From positions 1 through 64,000 of the forward strand of contig NZ_JAMYWQ010000014.1 of NCBI RefSeq assembly GCF_024160145.1: DNA of 64,000 bases. The letters are read 5' to 3'. Under the pieces are notes generated by a model. The model saw only the letters and a list, made by a program, of their open reading frames with translations. It did not search any database and was not told the DNA's origin. The stretch's first letter is position 1; each line of letters opens with the position of its first letter. The position numbers and the translations under genes were made by a program. Of the stretch, positions 1-9,162 are shown piece after piece. The stretch is from Serratia nevei (GTDB taxonomy: Bacteria > Pseudomonadota > Gammaproteobacteria > Enterobacterales > Enterobacteriaceae).

Positions 1-44
1 GTGGTGAAATTGATAATGCCAAGAGCCTGGGAAAGTTCCATTTT

Positions 45-73
45 AAGGGTCCATGACGATGCCATGGACCCTT
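45..73. terminator. Perfect inverted repeat at the left edge
   Basis: Ten-base arms AAGGGTCCAT (45-54) and ATGGACCCTT (64-73) pair perfectly around a 9-base loop, with only three T after the right arm on the plus strand. It could end a plus-strand transcript entering from the left, or lie at the 3' side of chaA. No coding frame in bases 1-145 is long enough to assign; the frame open from base 3 stops at 54-56 and is too short to name. Confidence 0.45.
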
Positions 74-145
74 TGTACAGCAACCACAGGATCGGTCAAT
101 TGATCCTTAAACGATCGGCATTACGCAGGGTGCGCCCCTTTTTGA

Positions 146-1249
146 TCAGGCGAAGATAGTCATCATGTAGGCGGCGAACAGCGCCAGGTGGGCGGTGCCG
201 TTCAGCACGTTGGTGCGGCCGGTCGAGAACGACAGCTGGCACAGCAGTAACACCGTCAGCATTACCACGATATGCGGCGTTTGCAGCCCGAAGATCAGCG
301 TCTGCCCGGTCAGGGTGGCGATGATGGTCACCGCCGGCACCGTCAGCGAGATGGTCGCCAGCACCGAACCGAAGAACAGGTTCATGGCGCGTTGCACCTG
401 GTTGTTCAACACGGCGCGCAGCGCGCCCAGCCCCTCCGGCGACAGGATCAGCAGCGCCACCAGGAAACCGGTGAACTGCGCCGGCGCATTCATCTTGGTC
501 AGCAGGCCTTCCAGTGGATTGGCGTTGAACTTGGTGACCGCGATCACCGCGATCAGGTGCACGACCAGCCAGGCGGCATGCCAGGCGCTGCTGTGCGAAG
601 AGGGCTTGCCGTGGTGCGGGTCGCCATCGTCGTCTTCATGCTCGTACACGAACAGGCTCTGGTGGGTTTTGGTCTGGATCACTAGGAATACGCCGTACAT
701 GGCGGCGGAGATCAGCGCCACCAGCAGCGCCTGCCCGGTGCTGAAGTTGCCGCCCGGCAGCGCGCTCGGGAATACCAGCACGATCACCGCCAGCGGGAAA
801 ATCGCCATCAGATACTGCTTGATGCCGCCCAGGTTGACGTACTGGGTGGCGAACTTGCGCCCGCCGAGCAGCAGCGCGAAACCGACCAGGCCGGCGGAGA
901 CGATCATGATGATGGAGTACAGCGTGTCACGCATCAGCGCCGGTGCGGCGTCGCCGGTGGCCATCAGCGCCGAGATCAGACTGACCTCGAGGATCACCAC
1001 CGACAGGCTGAGGATCAGCGAGCCGTAGGGTTCCCCCAACCGGTGTGCCAGCACGTCGGCGTGGCGCACCACGCTGAAGGCGCTGCTGAGGATGCCCACC
1101 AGCGCGAGAATATTGATGCCGACGATCAGCGGAAAGTTACCGGTGCTGCCCCATAAGTTCAACACCACCAGCGCGGCGATGGGGAAGATCAGCGAGTATT
1201 CGGTGTGGCGAGACTTGGTGGATCGGCCAGGATCGTGTTGCGACTTCAT
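146..1249 (-). CDS. chaA: Calcium/proton antiporter ChaA
   Basis: Inner-membrane cation/proton antiporter (CaCA superfamily) that exports Ca2+, and Na+ or K+ at alkaline pH, in exchange for protons. The 367-residue product matches E. coli ChaA (366 residues) along its whole length, including the SVVRHADVLAHRLGEPYGS stretch, the acidic loop EHEDDDGDPHHGKP and the C-terminal FSTGRTNVLNG stretch. The frame stays open upstream to about 1429, but alignment to ChaA supports the ATG at 1247-1249, with GGAGTG about ten bases before it. The gene appears monocistronic. In E. coli chaA adjoins chaB and chaC; here a siderophore-reductase gene separates chaA from chaC. Confidence 0.95.
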   Translation of the reverse strand: MKSQHDPGRSTKSRHTEYSLIFPIAALVVLNLWGSTGNFPLIVGINILALVGILSSAFSVVRHADVLAHRLGEPYGSLILSLSVVILEVSLISALMATGDAAPALMRDTLYSIIMIVSAGLVGFALLLGGRKFATQYVNLGGIKQYLMAIFPLAVIVLVFPSALPGGNFSTGQALLVALISAAMYGVFLVIQTKTHQSLFVYEHEDDDGDPHHGKPSSHSSAWHAAWLVVHLIAVIAVTKFNANPLEGLLTKMNAPAQFTGFLVALLILSPEGLGALRAVLNNQVQRAMNLFFGSVLATISLTVPAVTIIATLTGQTLIFGLQTPHIVVMLTVLLLCQLSFSTGRTNVLNGTAHLALFAAYMMTIFA

Positions 1250-1420
1250 GAGGGTGGCACTCCTTCTCAAACAGCGTAGCCCGTCGGTGCCGGTCGCCGT
1301 GACACGGCAACTCAGCGTTTCCAGTAGGTATTTTATATTAGGATACACCTGCGGCGCCGGTGTGATGTTGTTTTTATCTGAGAAAGCAATTGTTTGCTTT
1401 GTGTGAGCAGGGTAACAAAA

Positions 1421-1447
1421 AAACCGCACGGGGTGCGGTTTTATTTA
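1421..1447 (-). terminator. Rho-independent terminator of the siderophore-reductase gene
   Basis: Nine-base arms (1421-1429 and 1433-1441) pair around a GGG loop. Read on the minus strand, the stem with core CCGCAC/GTGCGG is followed by seven T residues. It lies about 100 bases past the stop codon of the gene at 1544-2362. Confidence 0.85.
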
Positions 1448-1543
1448 CTTACTTTTACGCAATAACGCCAGTTTTTAACGCCAAATTTGAGAAAATTCGT
1501 GTTTATTGGGTTACTGCGTGGTTAATCAAGGAAAAAACGAGGG

Positions 1544-2362
1544 TCAATCGTCAAGATTATCCATGATTTCATGCCGTTTATTGTGGTAACCCTCTTCATT
1601 TAACCCCTCACGCCAGTAAGGCACAGCATAAAGACGATTACGATCGCATTGACGTTCCCGGCGTAGGTAACGGCGCAGTTCCACCACCAGGCGATCCTCA
1701 CCGGCGAGCCAGAAGTGCGTTTCGCCCTGCGGCAGAGAATAGGCACGGAACCGAGCGATCAATTCGTCGGTTTTTTCCGTGCCGCCGACCACCCAATCGA
1801 CCTCAACATCGGCGGGTTTCTTCAGGTCGATGACGTCAGCGGCGCTGTCGACGCGGACGAAAGCGCGCCCGGCGCTGTGCGGCGGCAGGTTTTCCAGCAG
1901 CGCGGCCAGCGCAGGCAGCGAGGAAGGATCGCCCGCCAGGCAGTAGAAATCGGCCGCCGGCAGCATCGGTTTCGGGCCACCCGGGTTACTGATGCCGATT
2001 TTATCGCCGGCTTTCGCCTGGCGCGCAAAATTGACCGCCGGGCCCTGATGATCGTGAATGGCGAACTCGATGTCCACCTCCGCCTGTTCCGGGCGCACGG
2101 CGCGAATGGAATAGGTGCGTACGATAGGACGCACGGCGTCCGCCGCCCAACGCGGGCCGTTTTCGGTCAGCGTCGGCAGGTCCGGCTGGGTTTGGCCGGC
2201 GAGCGGTAAAAACACTTTGATGTGCGCAGCGGCGGCGTTGGCCGGGTAGTAGCGCAGATCGGGCGCGCTAAAGGTGATGCGGCGCAGGTGCGGCGTAATG
2301 TCTTGCACGGCGCTGACGGCGATCAGGTAGGGTGCGCGTGAGCGAGGGGTTTCGGTAGTCAC
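1544..2362 (-). CDS. Siderophore-interacting FAD-dependent reductase (ViuB/YqjH-like)
   Basis: Probable cytoplasmic NAD(P)H-dependent ferric-siderophore reductase that releases iron from imported ferric siderophore. The 272-residue protein has the family order: an N-terminal FAD-binding barrel with RTYS at residues 82-85 and HDHQGPA at 103-109, then a C-terminal siderophore-interacting domain ending in the family-typical PYWREGLNEEGYH. The start is GTG at 2360-2362, with AAGGAG seven bases upstream. A Fur-box-like sequence lies 48 bases upstream, fitting iron repression. Specificity (catecholate or hydroxamate) cannot be read from sequence. Confidence 0.88.
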   Translation of the reverse strand: MTTETPRSRAPYLIAVSAVQDITPHLRRITFSAPDLRYYPANAAAAHIKVFLPLAGQTQPDLPTLTENGPRWAADAVRPIVRTYSIRAVRPEQAEVDIEFAIHDHQGPAVNFARQAKAGDKIGISNPGGPKPMLPAADFYCLAGDPSSLPALAALLENLPPHSAGRAFVRVDSAADVIDLKKPADVEVDWVVGGTEKTDELIARFRAYSLPQGETHFWLAGEDRLVVELRRYLRRERQCDRNRLYAVPYWREGLNEEGYHNKRHEIMDNLDD

Positions 2363-2409
2363 GAGGATCTCCTTATAGTTCGTTTGACGGTGAGTATACC
2401 ACGCCGTTT

Positions 2410-2428
2410 GATAATGAGAATTGTTTGC
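2410..2428 (-). promoter_or_regulatory. Fur-box-like operator
   Basis: GATAATGAGAATTGTTTGC agrees with the 19-base Fur consensus at about 14 of 19 positions, including the whole left half. It lies just upstream of the siderophore-reductase gene, as expected for iron repression. It sits in the divergent gap to chaC, in which I see no further gene (2363-2712). Confidence 0.65.
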
Positions 2429-2712
2429 TCATTGGCGCGCAATCGCCGGCACAAAAACCGCGCCGTTACCCTCCGGTAAAAATCGCGCAGATGTTATGCT
2501 GACCTCGGCAATTAATATTATTGCTGCTCAGTACAAATACTTTTTCACTTTAACGCCACTTTGTAACTTGATTGCGCGGCGGGAAAAGAATATGGTCATT
2601 CTTAATAGGCGCGATTATTGAATTAATATAATTCCGCAGCCAAAAATAAAATTGCAAAGGTTCAGCAGTGGCGAGGGAGGACGAGAAATCGTATTCCCGG
2701 GAGGTTGTAACA

Positions 2713-3408
2713 GTGTTAACGCGAGATTTTCTGCAAAAAGCGGATTGCAAAACTGCATTCGGCGCTATTGAGGAGTCGCTGTTGCTGACGCCTGAACAGC
2801 GCGCAGCCTCGTTGGATTGCACGTTATCGCGCCGGCCGGATCACAGCCCGGTATGGGTATTCGGTTACGGTTCGCTGATGTGGAATCCGGTTTTCGAATC
2901 GGAAGAAGTGCGGCCTGCCATGCTGCAGGGCTGGCACCGGGCGTTCTGCATGCGCCTGACCGCCGGGCGCGGCACGCTGCATCAGCCGGGGCGCATGCTG
3001 GCGCTGAAAGAGGGCGGCCAGACCACCGGATTGGCTTTCCGTCTGCCGGAAAGCAAGCTGCGCGAAGAGCTGGAGCTGTTGTGGAAGCGCGAGATGATCA
3101 CCGATTGCTACGTGCCCACCTGGTGTGAGCTGCAGCTGGAGGGCGGTGAAGTTGTCACTGCGCTGGTGTTTGTGATGAATCCGCAGCACCCTTTGTTTGA
3201 GGCAGACACCAGCCACCAGGTGATCGCGCCATTGATCGCCAGCGCCAGCGGCCCGCTGGGCACCAATGCGCAATACCTGTTTGCGCTGGATAACGAGCTG
3301 AAGCACCACGGCATGCAGGATGACTGCATCGGCGATCTGGTGCGTTACGTCCAGCAATGGCTACAGCAGAACCGCCCCGGCGCTTTCGGGGTGGAGGCCA
3401 CGGCCTGA
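2713..3408 (+). CDS. chaC: Glutathione-specific gamma-glutamylcyclotransferase ChaC
   Basis: Cytosolic enzyme that cleaves glutathione to 5-oxoproline and Cys-Gly. The 231 residues match the length and sequence of E. coli ChaC, with the substrate-binding FGYGSLMWNP at residues 50-59, the stretch LTAGRGTLHQPGRMLALKEG and the C-terminal ASGPLGTNAQYL. I chose GTG at 2713 because it reproduces the ChaC N-terminus (LTRDFL) and has GGGAGG eight bases upstream; the frame is open 15 codons further but that part matches nothing in the family. It lies before the sulfur regulator gene cbl, so a role in releasing cysteine under sulfur shortage is plausible but inferred. Confidence 0.93.
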   Translation: MLTRDFLQKADCKTAFGAIEESLLLTPEQRAASLDCTLSRRPDHSPVWVFGYGSLMWNPVFESEEVRPAMLQGWHRAFCMRLTAGRGTLHQPGRMLALKEGGQTTGLAFRLPESKLREELELLWKREMITDCYVPTWCELQLEGGEVVTALVFVMNPQHPLFEADTSHQVIAPLIASASGPLGTNAQYLFALDNELKHHGMQDDCIGDLVRYVQQWLQQNRPGAFGVEATA

Positions 3409-3435
3409 GGCGTTCGCGGGGCGTCGGCGAGTGTA

Positions 3436-3461
3436 GGGCTCAGCATGCTGAGCCCTTTTTC
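3436..3461 (+). terminator. Rho-independent terminator after chaC
   Basis: A perfect 20-base palindrome (3436-3455, arms GGGCTCAGCA and TGCTGAGCCC) is followed by six T. The rest of the gap up to cbl (3462-3710) is AT-rich, and I see no gene in it. Confidence 0.9.
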
Positions 3462-3710
3462 ATATATCTAATCCCTCTATTTAATAACTTTACTCTGCAT
3501 GGTTATCTAAGGCGTTTTCTTTGTGTGGTTATTTATCTCGTTATTTTTAAAGCCATTCATCATTTCTCCCCGCCTTCATCCCCCAAGATTAACGATAAAT
3601 AATTCACTTAGTATTAAATTGCATAACTAAAGGCTATTTCTTATTTGTTCAGCGCCGCCGGACTCCGTATCAATAGGGCAAACGCTACCGCAAGAAACAG
3701 GGAGACGGGG

Positions 3711-4664
3711 ATGAACTTTCAACAATTAAAAATTATTCGCGAATCGGCGCGCTGCAACTACAACCTGACCGAGGTCGCCAATACCTTATTTACGTCGCAG
3801 TCCGGGGTCAGTCGGCATATTCGCGAGCTGGAAGAAGAGCTGGGCATTGAAATATTCATTCGCCGCGGTAAGCGGCTGCTGGGCATGACCGAGCCCGGTA
3901 AAGAGCTGCTGGTGGTGGCGGAACGCATTCTCAACGACGCCAATAATATCCGGCGCCTGGCGGACGTTTTCAGCAGCAACGATTCGGGGCAGCTGCATAT
4001 CGCAACGACGCATACCCAGGCGCGTTACAGCCTGCCGGGGGTCATCAAAGAGTTTCGCGCGCTTTACCCGCGGGTGCGGGTGGTGCTCAATCAGGGTAGC
4101 CCGGAGGAGATCGTCTCGATGCTGGCCGCCGGCGAAGCCGATATCGGCATCGCCAGCGAACGGCTGATGAGCGACGAATCGCTGGCGGCGTTCCCTTACT
4201 ACCGCTGGCATCACACCATTTTGGTGCCGGAAGGACACGAGCTGACGCGCCAGCCGCAGGTGACGCTGGAGATGCTCAGTACCCTGCCGCTGATCACTTA
4301 CCGCCAGGGCATTACCGGGCGCGCGAAGCTGGATGCGGCGTTCAAGGCGGCGGGCCTGACGCCGGACATCGCGCTCAGCGCGCAGGACTCCGACGTGATC
4401 AAAACCTACGTCGAGCTGGGATTGGGCGTGGGCGTGCTGGCTGACATGTCGTATGAAAAAGAGCGCGATCGCGGGTTGGTGAGCCTCAACGCCGAACACT
4501 TGTTTGAACCCAATACGGTATGGCTGGGCCTGAAACGCAGCCAGCTGCAGCGCAACTATGCCTGGCGCTTTATCCAGCTGTGTAACCCGACGCTGTCGCT
4601 GACCGAAATCAAAGACAAGGTCTTCTCGTCGCAGCTGGATACGGTGATTGACTACCAGATTTAA
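3711..4664 (+). CDS. cbl: LysR-type sulfur-starvation regulator Cbl
   Basis: CysB-like activator that in E. coli controls sulfonate and taurine use (ssu, tau) when sulfate is scarce. The 317-residue protein follows E. coli Cbl (316) closely: MNFQQLKIIRE start, N-terminal winged helix-turn-helix (residues 1-60), then the effector domain with THTQARYSLP, LITYRQGITGR and AQDSDVIKTYV, ending in IDYQI. ATG at 3711 has GGGAGACGGGG upstream; an upstream in-frame start gives an N-terminus unlike the family. It is followed on the same strand by a peptide-type ABC importer with two binding proteins, which makes that importer a candidate Cbl target. Confidence 0.93.
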   Translation: MNFQQLKIIRESARCNYNLTEVANTLFTSQSGVSRHIRELEEELGIEIFIRRGKRLLGMTEPGKELLVVAERILNDANNIRRLADVFSSNDSGQLHIATTHTQARYSLPGVIKEFRALYPRVRVVLNQGSPEEIVSMLAAGEADIGIASERLMSDESLAAFPYYRWHHTILVPEGHELTRQPQVTLEMLSTLPLITYRQGITGRAKLDAAFKAAGLTPDIALSAQDSDVIKTYVELGLGVGVLADMSYEKERDRGLVSLNAEHLFEPNTVWLGLKRSQLQRNYAWRFIQLCNPTLSLTEIKDKVFSSQLDTVIDYQI

Positions 4665-4671
4665 TCGATAA

Positions 4672-4692
4672 GCGGCAGGCAACGCCTGCCGC
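4672..4692 (+). terminator. Hairpin after cbl
   Basis: GCGGCAGGC (4672-4680) and GCCTGCCGC (4684-4692) pair perfectly around AAC, a few bases past the cbl stop. No T run follows, so it may stabilise the 3' end or be a weak terminator. Confidence 0.5.
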
Positions 4693-4785
4693 GCATTCTG
4701 CATCGTCCCCTCTAATAATCAAAATCCCATCTATATACATAAAAAGAATATCTATAGTGATTTAAGTACCTTCAGCTGCCGATCG

Positions 4786-4806
4786 CGCTCGCATACACTC
4801 GCGAAA
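4786..4806 (+). promoter_or_regulatory. Upstream element shared by the two binding-protein genes, copy 1
   Basis: CGCTCGCATACACTCGCGAAA lies 35-55 bases before the first binding-protein gene. A closely similar element (CGCTCGCCCCCTACACTCGAAA) lies the same distance before the second at 9906-9927; the shared core is CGCTCGC...TACACTCG. It may be a promoter or Cbl/CysB-controlled site, or simply a relic of gene duplication. Confidence 0.4.
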
Positions 4807-4840
4807 TTATTATAAATTCCATCCGCTTGGAGAGTTTCAG

Positions 4841-6409
4841 ATGAAAGCGCTCGTTCCTTCTTTGCTGTTTTTGGCCGTGGCGGCCAGCGTTAACGCGCAG
4901 GCGGCGACGCCGGCCAACACGCTGGTGATCGCGCAGTCTATCGATGACGTGGTCAGCTTTGACCCGGCCCAGGGATTTGAGTTAACCACGGTGCAGTCGT
5001 TCAACAGCCTGTATCAACGTCTGATCCAGTCCGATCCGCATAACCCCATCGATCTCAAACCGACCCTGGCCAGCCGCTGGCAGGCCGGCGCCGACAACCG
5101 CAGCCTGACCTTCAGCCTGCGCCCGGACGCCAAATTCGCCAGCGGCAATCCGCTGCGGCCGGAAGACGTGATCTTCTCGCTTTCACGGGTGGTAAAACTC
5201 AATCTGGAGCCGTCGTTTATCCTGACGCAGCTGGGCTGGAACGCGAAAAACGTCGAGCAACATCTGAGCAAGGTGGATGACCACCAGGTGAAAATCAGCT
5301 GGAGCGAAAACGTCAGCCCGGCCTTTGTGCTCAGTCTGCTGTCGGCGCCGGTATCGTCGATCGTCGACGCCAAAGAGGCGCTGGCGCACCAGCAGGGCGA
5401 CGATCTGGGGCACCAATGGCTGAACAGCCACTCCGCCGGCAGCGGCCCTTACAAAATACGCACCTATGTGCCGCACGAAGTGGTGGTGCTGGACGCCAAC
5501 CCCGGCTCGCCGGAAGGGGCGCCGACGCTGAAAACCATCCTGATCAAAAACGTGCCCGATCCGGCCGCACGCCGCTTGCTGATCGAGCAGGGCGATGCCG
5601 ATATCGCGCGCAACCTGGGCGCGGATCAGATGGCGGCCTTGAAGGGCAAGCCGGGCGTCAAACCCCTGGCCATTCCTTACGCTTCGCTTTATTTCCTGCA
5701 GTTCAATGCCAAGGCGTCACCGGCGCTCGGTAATCCGGCGTTCTGGGAGGCGGCGCGCTGGCTGTTCGATTACCAGGGCATCGCCGACGATCTGCTGAAA
5801 GGGCAGTTCCAGAGCCATCAGGCATTCCTGCCGGACGGTTATCTGGGGGCGCTCAAGGATCAGCCGTACAGTTTCAATCCGCAAAAAGCCAAAGAAATAC
5901 TGGCCAAAGCGGGGCTCAGCAACGTCAGTTTCCGTCTGGACGTCAACAACCAGCCGCCGTACCTGGATATCGCCCAGGCGCTGCAGGCCGGCTTTGCCCA
6001 GGGCGGCGTGAAGGTGGAACTGGTGCCGGGCATCAGTTCGCAGGTCTCTACCAAGGTGAAAGCGCTTAACTACGATGCGACGCTGACCTCCTGGGGGCCG
6101 GATTATTTCGACCCTAACACCAATGCCGCCGCCTTCGCTTATAACCCGGAAGACGGCAGCAAGACGCTGGCTTGGCGCGCCAACTGGCAGATCCCGGCGC
6201 TGAGTAAGCTGACGCTGGCCGCCACTGCGGAAAACGACACCGCCAAACGGGTGGCCGACTACCAGCAACTGCAAAAACAGGTGCAGCAAAGCTCGCCGTT
6301 CGTCATCGGCCTGCAGGCGCGCAGCCTGATTGCGGTGCGTGACAACCTCAAGGGCTATGTGCAGGGCATCAACCCAGACATGGTGTTCTACAGCAAGGTC
6401 AGCAAGTAA
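4841..6409 (+). CDS. Periplasmic binding protein of a peptide-type ABC importer (family 5), copy 1
   Basis: Soluble component that captures ligand for the downstream importer. The 522-residue product has a signal peptide (MKALVPSLLFLAVAASVNAQA, cleavage near residue 22) and the family-5 fold, with the opening LVIAQSIDDVVSFDPAQGFE, FASGNPLRPEDVIFSLSRVV in the central region, and a late YDATLTSWGPDYFDPNTNA segment. It is clearly paralogous to the protein at 9963-11546. GGAGAG precedes the ATG. Its stop shares one base with the next start. The ligand is unknown; the cbl neighbour suggests a sulfur-containing peptide or conjugate (inference). Confidence 0.9.
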   Translation: MKALVPSLLFLAVAASVNAQAATPANTLVIAQSIDDVVSFDPAQGFELTTVQSFNSLYQRLIQSDPHNPIDLKPTLASRWQAGADNRSLTFSLRPDAKFASGNPLRPEDVIFSLSRVVKLNLEPSFILTQLGWNAKNVEQHLSKVDDHQVKISWSENVSPAFVLSLLSAPVSSIVDAKEALAHQQGDDLGHQWLNSHSAGSGPYKIRTYVPHEVVVLDANPGSPEGAPTLKTILIKNVPDPAARRLLIEQGDADIARNLGADQMAALKGKPGVKPLAIPYASLYFLQFNAKASPALGNPAFWEAARWLFDYQGIADDLLKGQFQSHQAFLPDGYLGALKDQPYSFNPQKAKEILAKAGLSNVSFRLDVNNQPPYLDIAQALQAGFAQGGVKVELVPGISSQVSTKVKALNYDATLTSWGPDYFDPNTNAAAFAYNPEDGSKTLAWRANWQIPALSKLTLAATAENDTAKRVADYQQLQKQVQQSSPFVIGLQARSLIAVRDNLKGYVQGINPDMVFYSKVSK

Positions 6410-7464
6410 TGGCCGCTGAACTGTCCGCCGCCGCCGGGGCGGCCCGGCGATATTGGCGCTGGGGCGGGCGGCTGATCGGCGGCGCGCTGTCGCTGGCGTT
6501 GACGCTGCTCGGCCTGCTGCTGTTCACCTTCATGCTGTCGCACCTGGCGCCGATCGATCCGGCGCTGCAGGTGGCGGGCGATCACGCCAGTGAAGCCACC
6601 TATGCACAGGTGCGGCACGAGCTGGGGTTGGATCAGCCGCTGCCGCTGCAGTTTTGGCGTTATCTGGTGCACCTGGCGCACGGCGATCTGGGCATTTCGC
6701 GCATCACCGCCCAGCCGGTGTTAAGCGATCTGCTGCGTACCTTCCCGGCGACGGTGGAGCTGGCCACCTGCGCTATTATCCTCGGCGCCCTTGGCGGCAT
6801 TACGCTGGCGTTTCTGGCGGTGCTCAAACCGGGCAGCTGGCTGGATAACGCGGCGCGTCTGCTGTCGCTGATCGGTTATTCGGTGCCGATTTTCTGGCTG
6901 AGCCTGCTCGGGCTGCTGCTGTTTTACGCCACGTTGCACTGGTCGGCGGGGCCGGGGCGGCTTGACGACATCTACTTGTACAGCATGGAACCGCGCAGCG
7001 GTTTTGTGTTGATCGACAGCTGGCTGTCCGGCGATCGCGAGATGTTCTATAACGCCATTAGCCATCTGTGGCTGCCGGTCTTGGCGTTGGCGCTGCTGTC
7101 GATGGCCGGCATTACCCGATTGCTGCGGGCAGCGATGCTGGAAGAGTGCAACAAGGAATATGTGACGCTGGCGCGCTCCAAGGGCGCCGGCCGCTTGCGC
7201 ATTTTGCTGCGCCACGTGTTTCCCAACGTGCTGGGCACGCTGATCACCGTACTGTCTCTCTCCTATGCCAGCCTGCTGGAGGGGGCGGTCTTGACCGAAA
7301 CGGTGTTCGCCTGGCCCGGCGTCGGGCGCTATCTGACCTCGGCGCTGTTTGCCGCCGATACGCCGGCGATCCTCGGCGCCACGTTGCTGATCGGCACCTG
7401 TTTCGTGCTGTTGAATGCGCTGGCCGACGCCTTGACCTATTTAGTGGATCCGCGAACCCGATGA
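6409..7464 (+). CDS. ABC importer permease, DppB-like
   Basis: First inner-membrane subunit of the peptide-type importer. The 351-residue protein has an N-terminal membrane segment (about 23-45), the DppB-type periplasmic region with LGLDQPLPLQFWRYL and GDLG, and five further hydrophobic segments. The EAA loop that contacts the ATPases is EYVTLARSKGAGRLRILLRH, followed by FPN and later LTETVFAWPGVGR, both typical of DppB/OppB. ATG overlaps the upstream stop (TAATG) and its own stop overlaps the next start (ATGA), so translation is probably coupled. Confidence 0.92.
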   Translation: MAAELSAAAGAARRYWRWGGRLIGGALSLALTLLGLLLFTFMLSHLAPIDPALQVAGDHASEATYAQVRHELGLDQPLPLQFWRYLVHLAHGDLGISRITAQPVLSDLLRTFPATVELATCAIILGALGGITLAFLAVLKPGSWLDNAARLLSLIGYSVPIFWLSLLGLLLFYATLHWSAGPGRLDDIYLYSMEPRSGFVLIDSWLSGDREMFYNAISHLWLPVLALALLSMAGITRLLRAAMLEECNKEYVTLARSKGAGRLRILLRHVFPNVLGTLITVLSLSYASLLEGAVLTETVFAWPGVGRYLTSALFAADTPAILGATLLIGTCFVLLNALADALTYLVDPRTR

Positions 7465-8330
7465 GCCAATATCTCTCTGAACACGAACCGCAAAGCGAGC
7501 CGGCCGTCGGCTATCGCACCGCTCGGCGGCTGACCACGCTGACGCTGGGCGCGGCGCTGGTGGCGATCCTGATCGTCACCGCGCTGCTGGCCCCGTGGCT
7601 GGCGCCTTTCGATCCCAATTTGCAGCATATCGAGCTGCGGTTATTGCCGCCTTCCACCGCACATTGGCTGGGCACCGACGGCTTCGGCCGCGATTTGCTC
7701 TCCCGCGTGATTTACGGCGCACGGCCGACGCTGATTCTGGTGTCGCTGATTCTGGTGTTGACCATTCCCATCGGCCTGCTGGTCGGTATCTGCGCCGGTT
7801 ACCTCGGCGGCTGGGTAGAGCGCATTTTGATGCGCCTGACCGATATTTTCCTGTCGCTGCCGAGCCTGGTGATCGCGCTGGCGTTTGTGGCGGTCATGGG
7901 GCCGGGGCTGATGAACGGCGCGCTGGCGCTGGCATTGACCAGCTGGCCGGCCTTTGCCCGCCAGGCGCGGGCGGAAACCCTGGCGCTGCGCCGCAGCGAC
8001 TACCTGGCGGCGGCGCGCATGCAGGGCATCAACGGGCTGCGGCTGATGGTTGGCCACATTTTACCGCTGTGCCTGCCGAGCGCGGTGGTGCGCGCGGCGC
8101 TGAGCCTGGGCGGCATCATTCTGTCCGCCGCCGGGTTGGGGTTTCTCGGCATGGGCGTCGCGCCGCCGACCGCCGAATGGGGCTCGATGGTAGCCGAAGG
8201 CAGCAAAGTGATTTTCGACCAATGGTGGGTCGCCGCCGCCCCGGGCGGGGCGATCCTGTTCGCCAGCCTGGCTTTTAACCTGCTGGGCGATGGCCTGCGC
8301 GACAAAATGGATCCTCGTCATGGGCACTGA
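7461..8330 (+). CDS. ABC importer permease, DppC-like
   Basis: Second inner-membrane subunit. The chosen ATG at 7461 overlaps the preceding TGA; the frame is open much further back, but only inside the preceding permease gene. The 289-residue protein has the OppC_N-type first membrane helix (about 28-50), HWLGTDGFGRDLLSRVIYGAR (a DppC/OppC signature), and the EAA loop around SDYLAAARMQGINGLRLMVGH. It ends with LAFNLLGDGLRDKMDPR, also family-typical. Confidence 0.92.
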   Translation: MSQYLSEHEPQSEPAVGYRTARRLTTLTLGAALVAILIVTALLAPWLAPFDPNLQHIELRLLPPSTAHWLGTDGFGRDLLSRVIYGARPTLILVSLILVLTIPIGLLVGICAGYLGGWVERILMRLTDIFLSLPSLVIALAFVAVMGPGLMNGALALALTSWPAFARQARAETLALRRSDYLAAARMQGINGLRLMVGHILPLCLPSAVVRAALSLGGIILSAAGLGFLGMGVAPPTAEWGSMVAEGSKVIFDQWWVAAAPGGAILFASLAFNLLGDGLRDKMDPRHGH

Positions 8331-9162
8331 TAACACCTTATTGACCGTCGAACGTTTGACGATCGGCGTGCCGGGGCCGCAGCCGGTGGCGCTGGTGAAA
8401 AACATTTCGTTCAGCATGGGGCGGGAGCGGCTGGCGCTGGTCGGTGAGTCCGGCTCCGGCAAATCGCTGACCGCGCGTGCGTTGATGGGGCTATTGCCGC
8501 CGCCGTTGCAGCCGCAGGCGCAGCGCCTGACGCTGGGCGATGAAGACCTCACGCGCCTGAGCGAGCGCCAATGGAGCCGCCTGCGCGGCGACCGGGTGGC
8601 GATGGTGATGCAAGATCCCAAGCATGCGCTGAATCCCAATCAGCCGATCGGCCGCCAGGTGGCGGAGCCGCTGGTGCTGCATGCCAGGCTGAGCCGCGCC
8701 GAGCGGCGTGAGAAAGTGCTGGAGATGCTGGCGGCGGTGGGCTTGCCCGATCCGGCGGCGCTGTGCCGCCGCTATCCGCACCAGCTCTCCGGCGGCATGG
8801 GGCAGCGGGTGATGCTGGCCATTGCGCTGATCAACGATCCGCAGCTGTTGATTGCCGACGAACCGACTTCGGCCCTGGATCACCAGATGCGCGATCAGGT
8901 GCTGCAGCTGATAGAAAACCTGGTGGCGCAACGCAACATGGGCCTGATCCTGATCAGTCACGATTTGCAGCAGGTGGCGCACCACTGCGAGCGCGTGTTG
9001 GTGATGTACAAAGGTGAACTGTTGGATCAACTGCCGGCGGCAGAGCTGGCGCAGGCCACGCACCCTTATACCCGCACGCTGTGGGCGTGCCGGCCGAGCC
9101 GCGAGACGCGCGGCAAACCCTTGCCGGTGCTGGATCGCGCGCTGTTGGAGACCTTGAAATGA
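8320..9162 (+). CDS. ABC importer ATPase, DppD-like
   Basis: First ATPase of the importer, cytoplasmic face of the membrane. The 280-residue protein shows Walker A GESGSGKS, Q-loop VMQDPKHALNP, signature LSGGMGQR, Walker [13 protein letters not shown] and switch ISHD. It lacks the cysteine-bearing C-terminal extension of DppD proteins (compare 59890-60876), so it is shorter than usual. ATG at 8320 overlaps the permease gene by 11 bases. Confidence 0.9.
   Translation: MGTDNTLLTVERLTIGVPGPQPVALVKNISFSMGRERLALVGESGSGKSLTARALMGLLPPPLQPQAQRLTLGDEDLTRLSERQWSRLRGDRVAMVMQDPKHALNPNQPIGRQVAEPLVLHARLSRAERREKVLEMLAAVGLPDPAALCRRYPHQLSGGMGQRVMLAIALINDPQLLIADEPTSALDHQMRDQVLQLIENLVAQRNMGLILISHDLQQVAHHCERVLVMYKGELLDQLPAAELAQATHPYTRTLWACRPSRETRGKPLPVLDRALLETLK

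Noticed and set aside
1-54. C-terminal end of a gene entering from the left (frame open from base 3)
   Set aside because: Only 17 codons are visible and they match no protein I can name with confidence, so no gene is claimed.
2421-2621. A 66-codon plus-strand frame in the siderophore-reductase/chaC gap
   Set aside because: No ribosome site or recognisable motif, and it covers the Fur-box-like region and promoter space.
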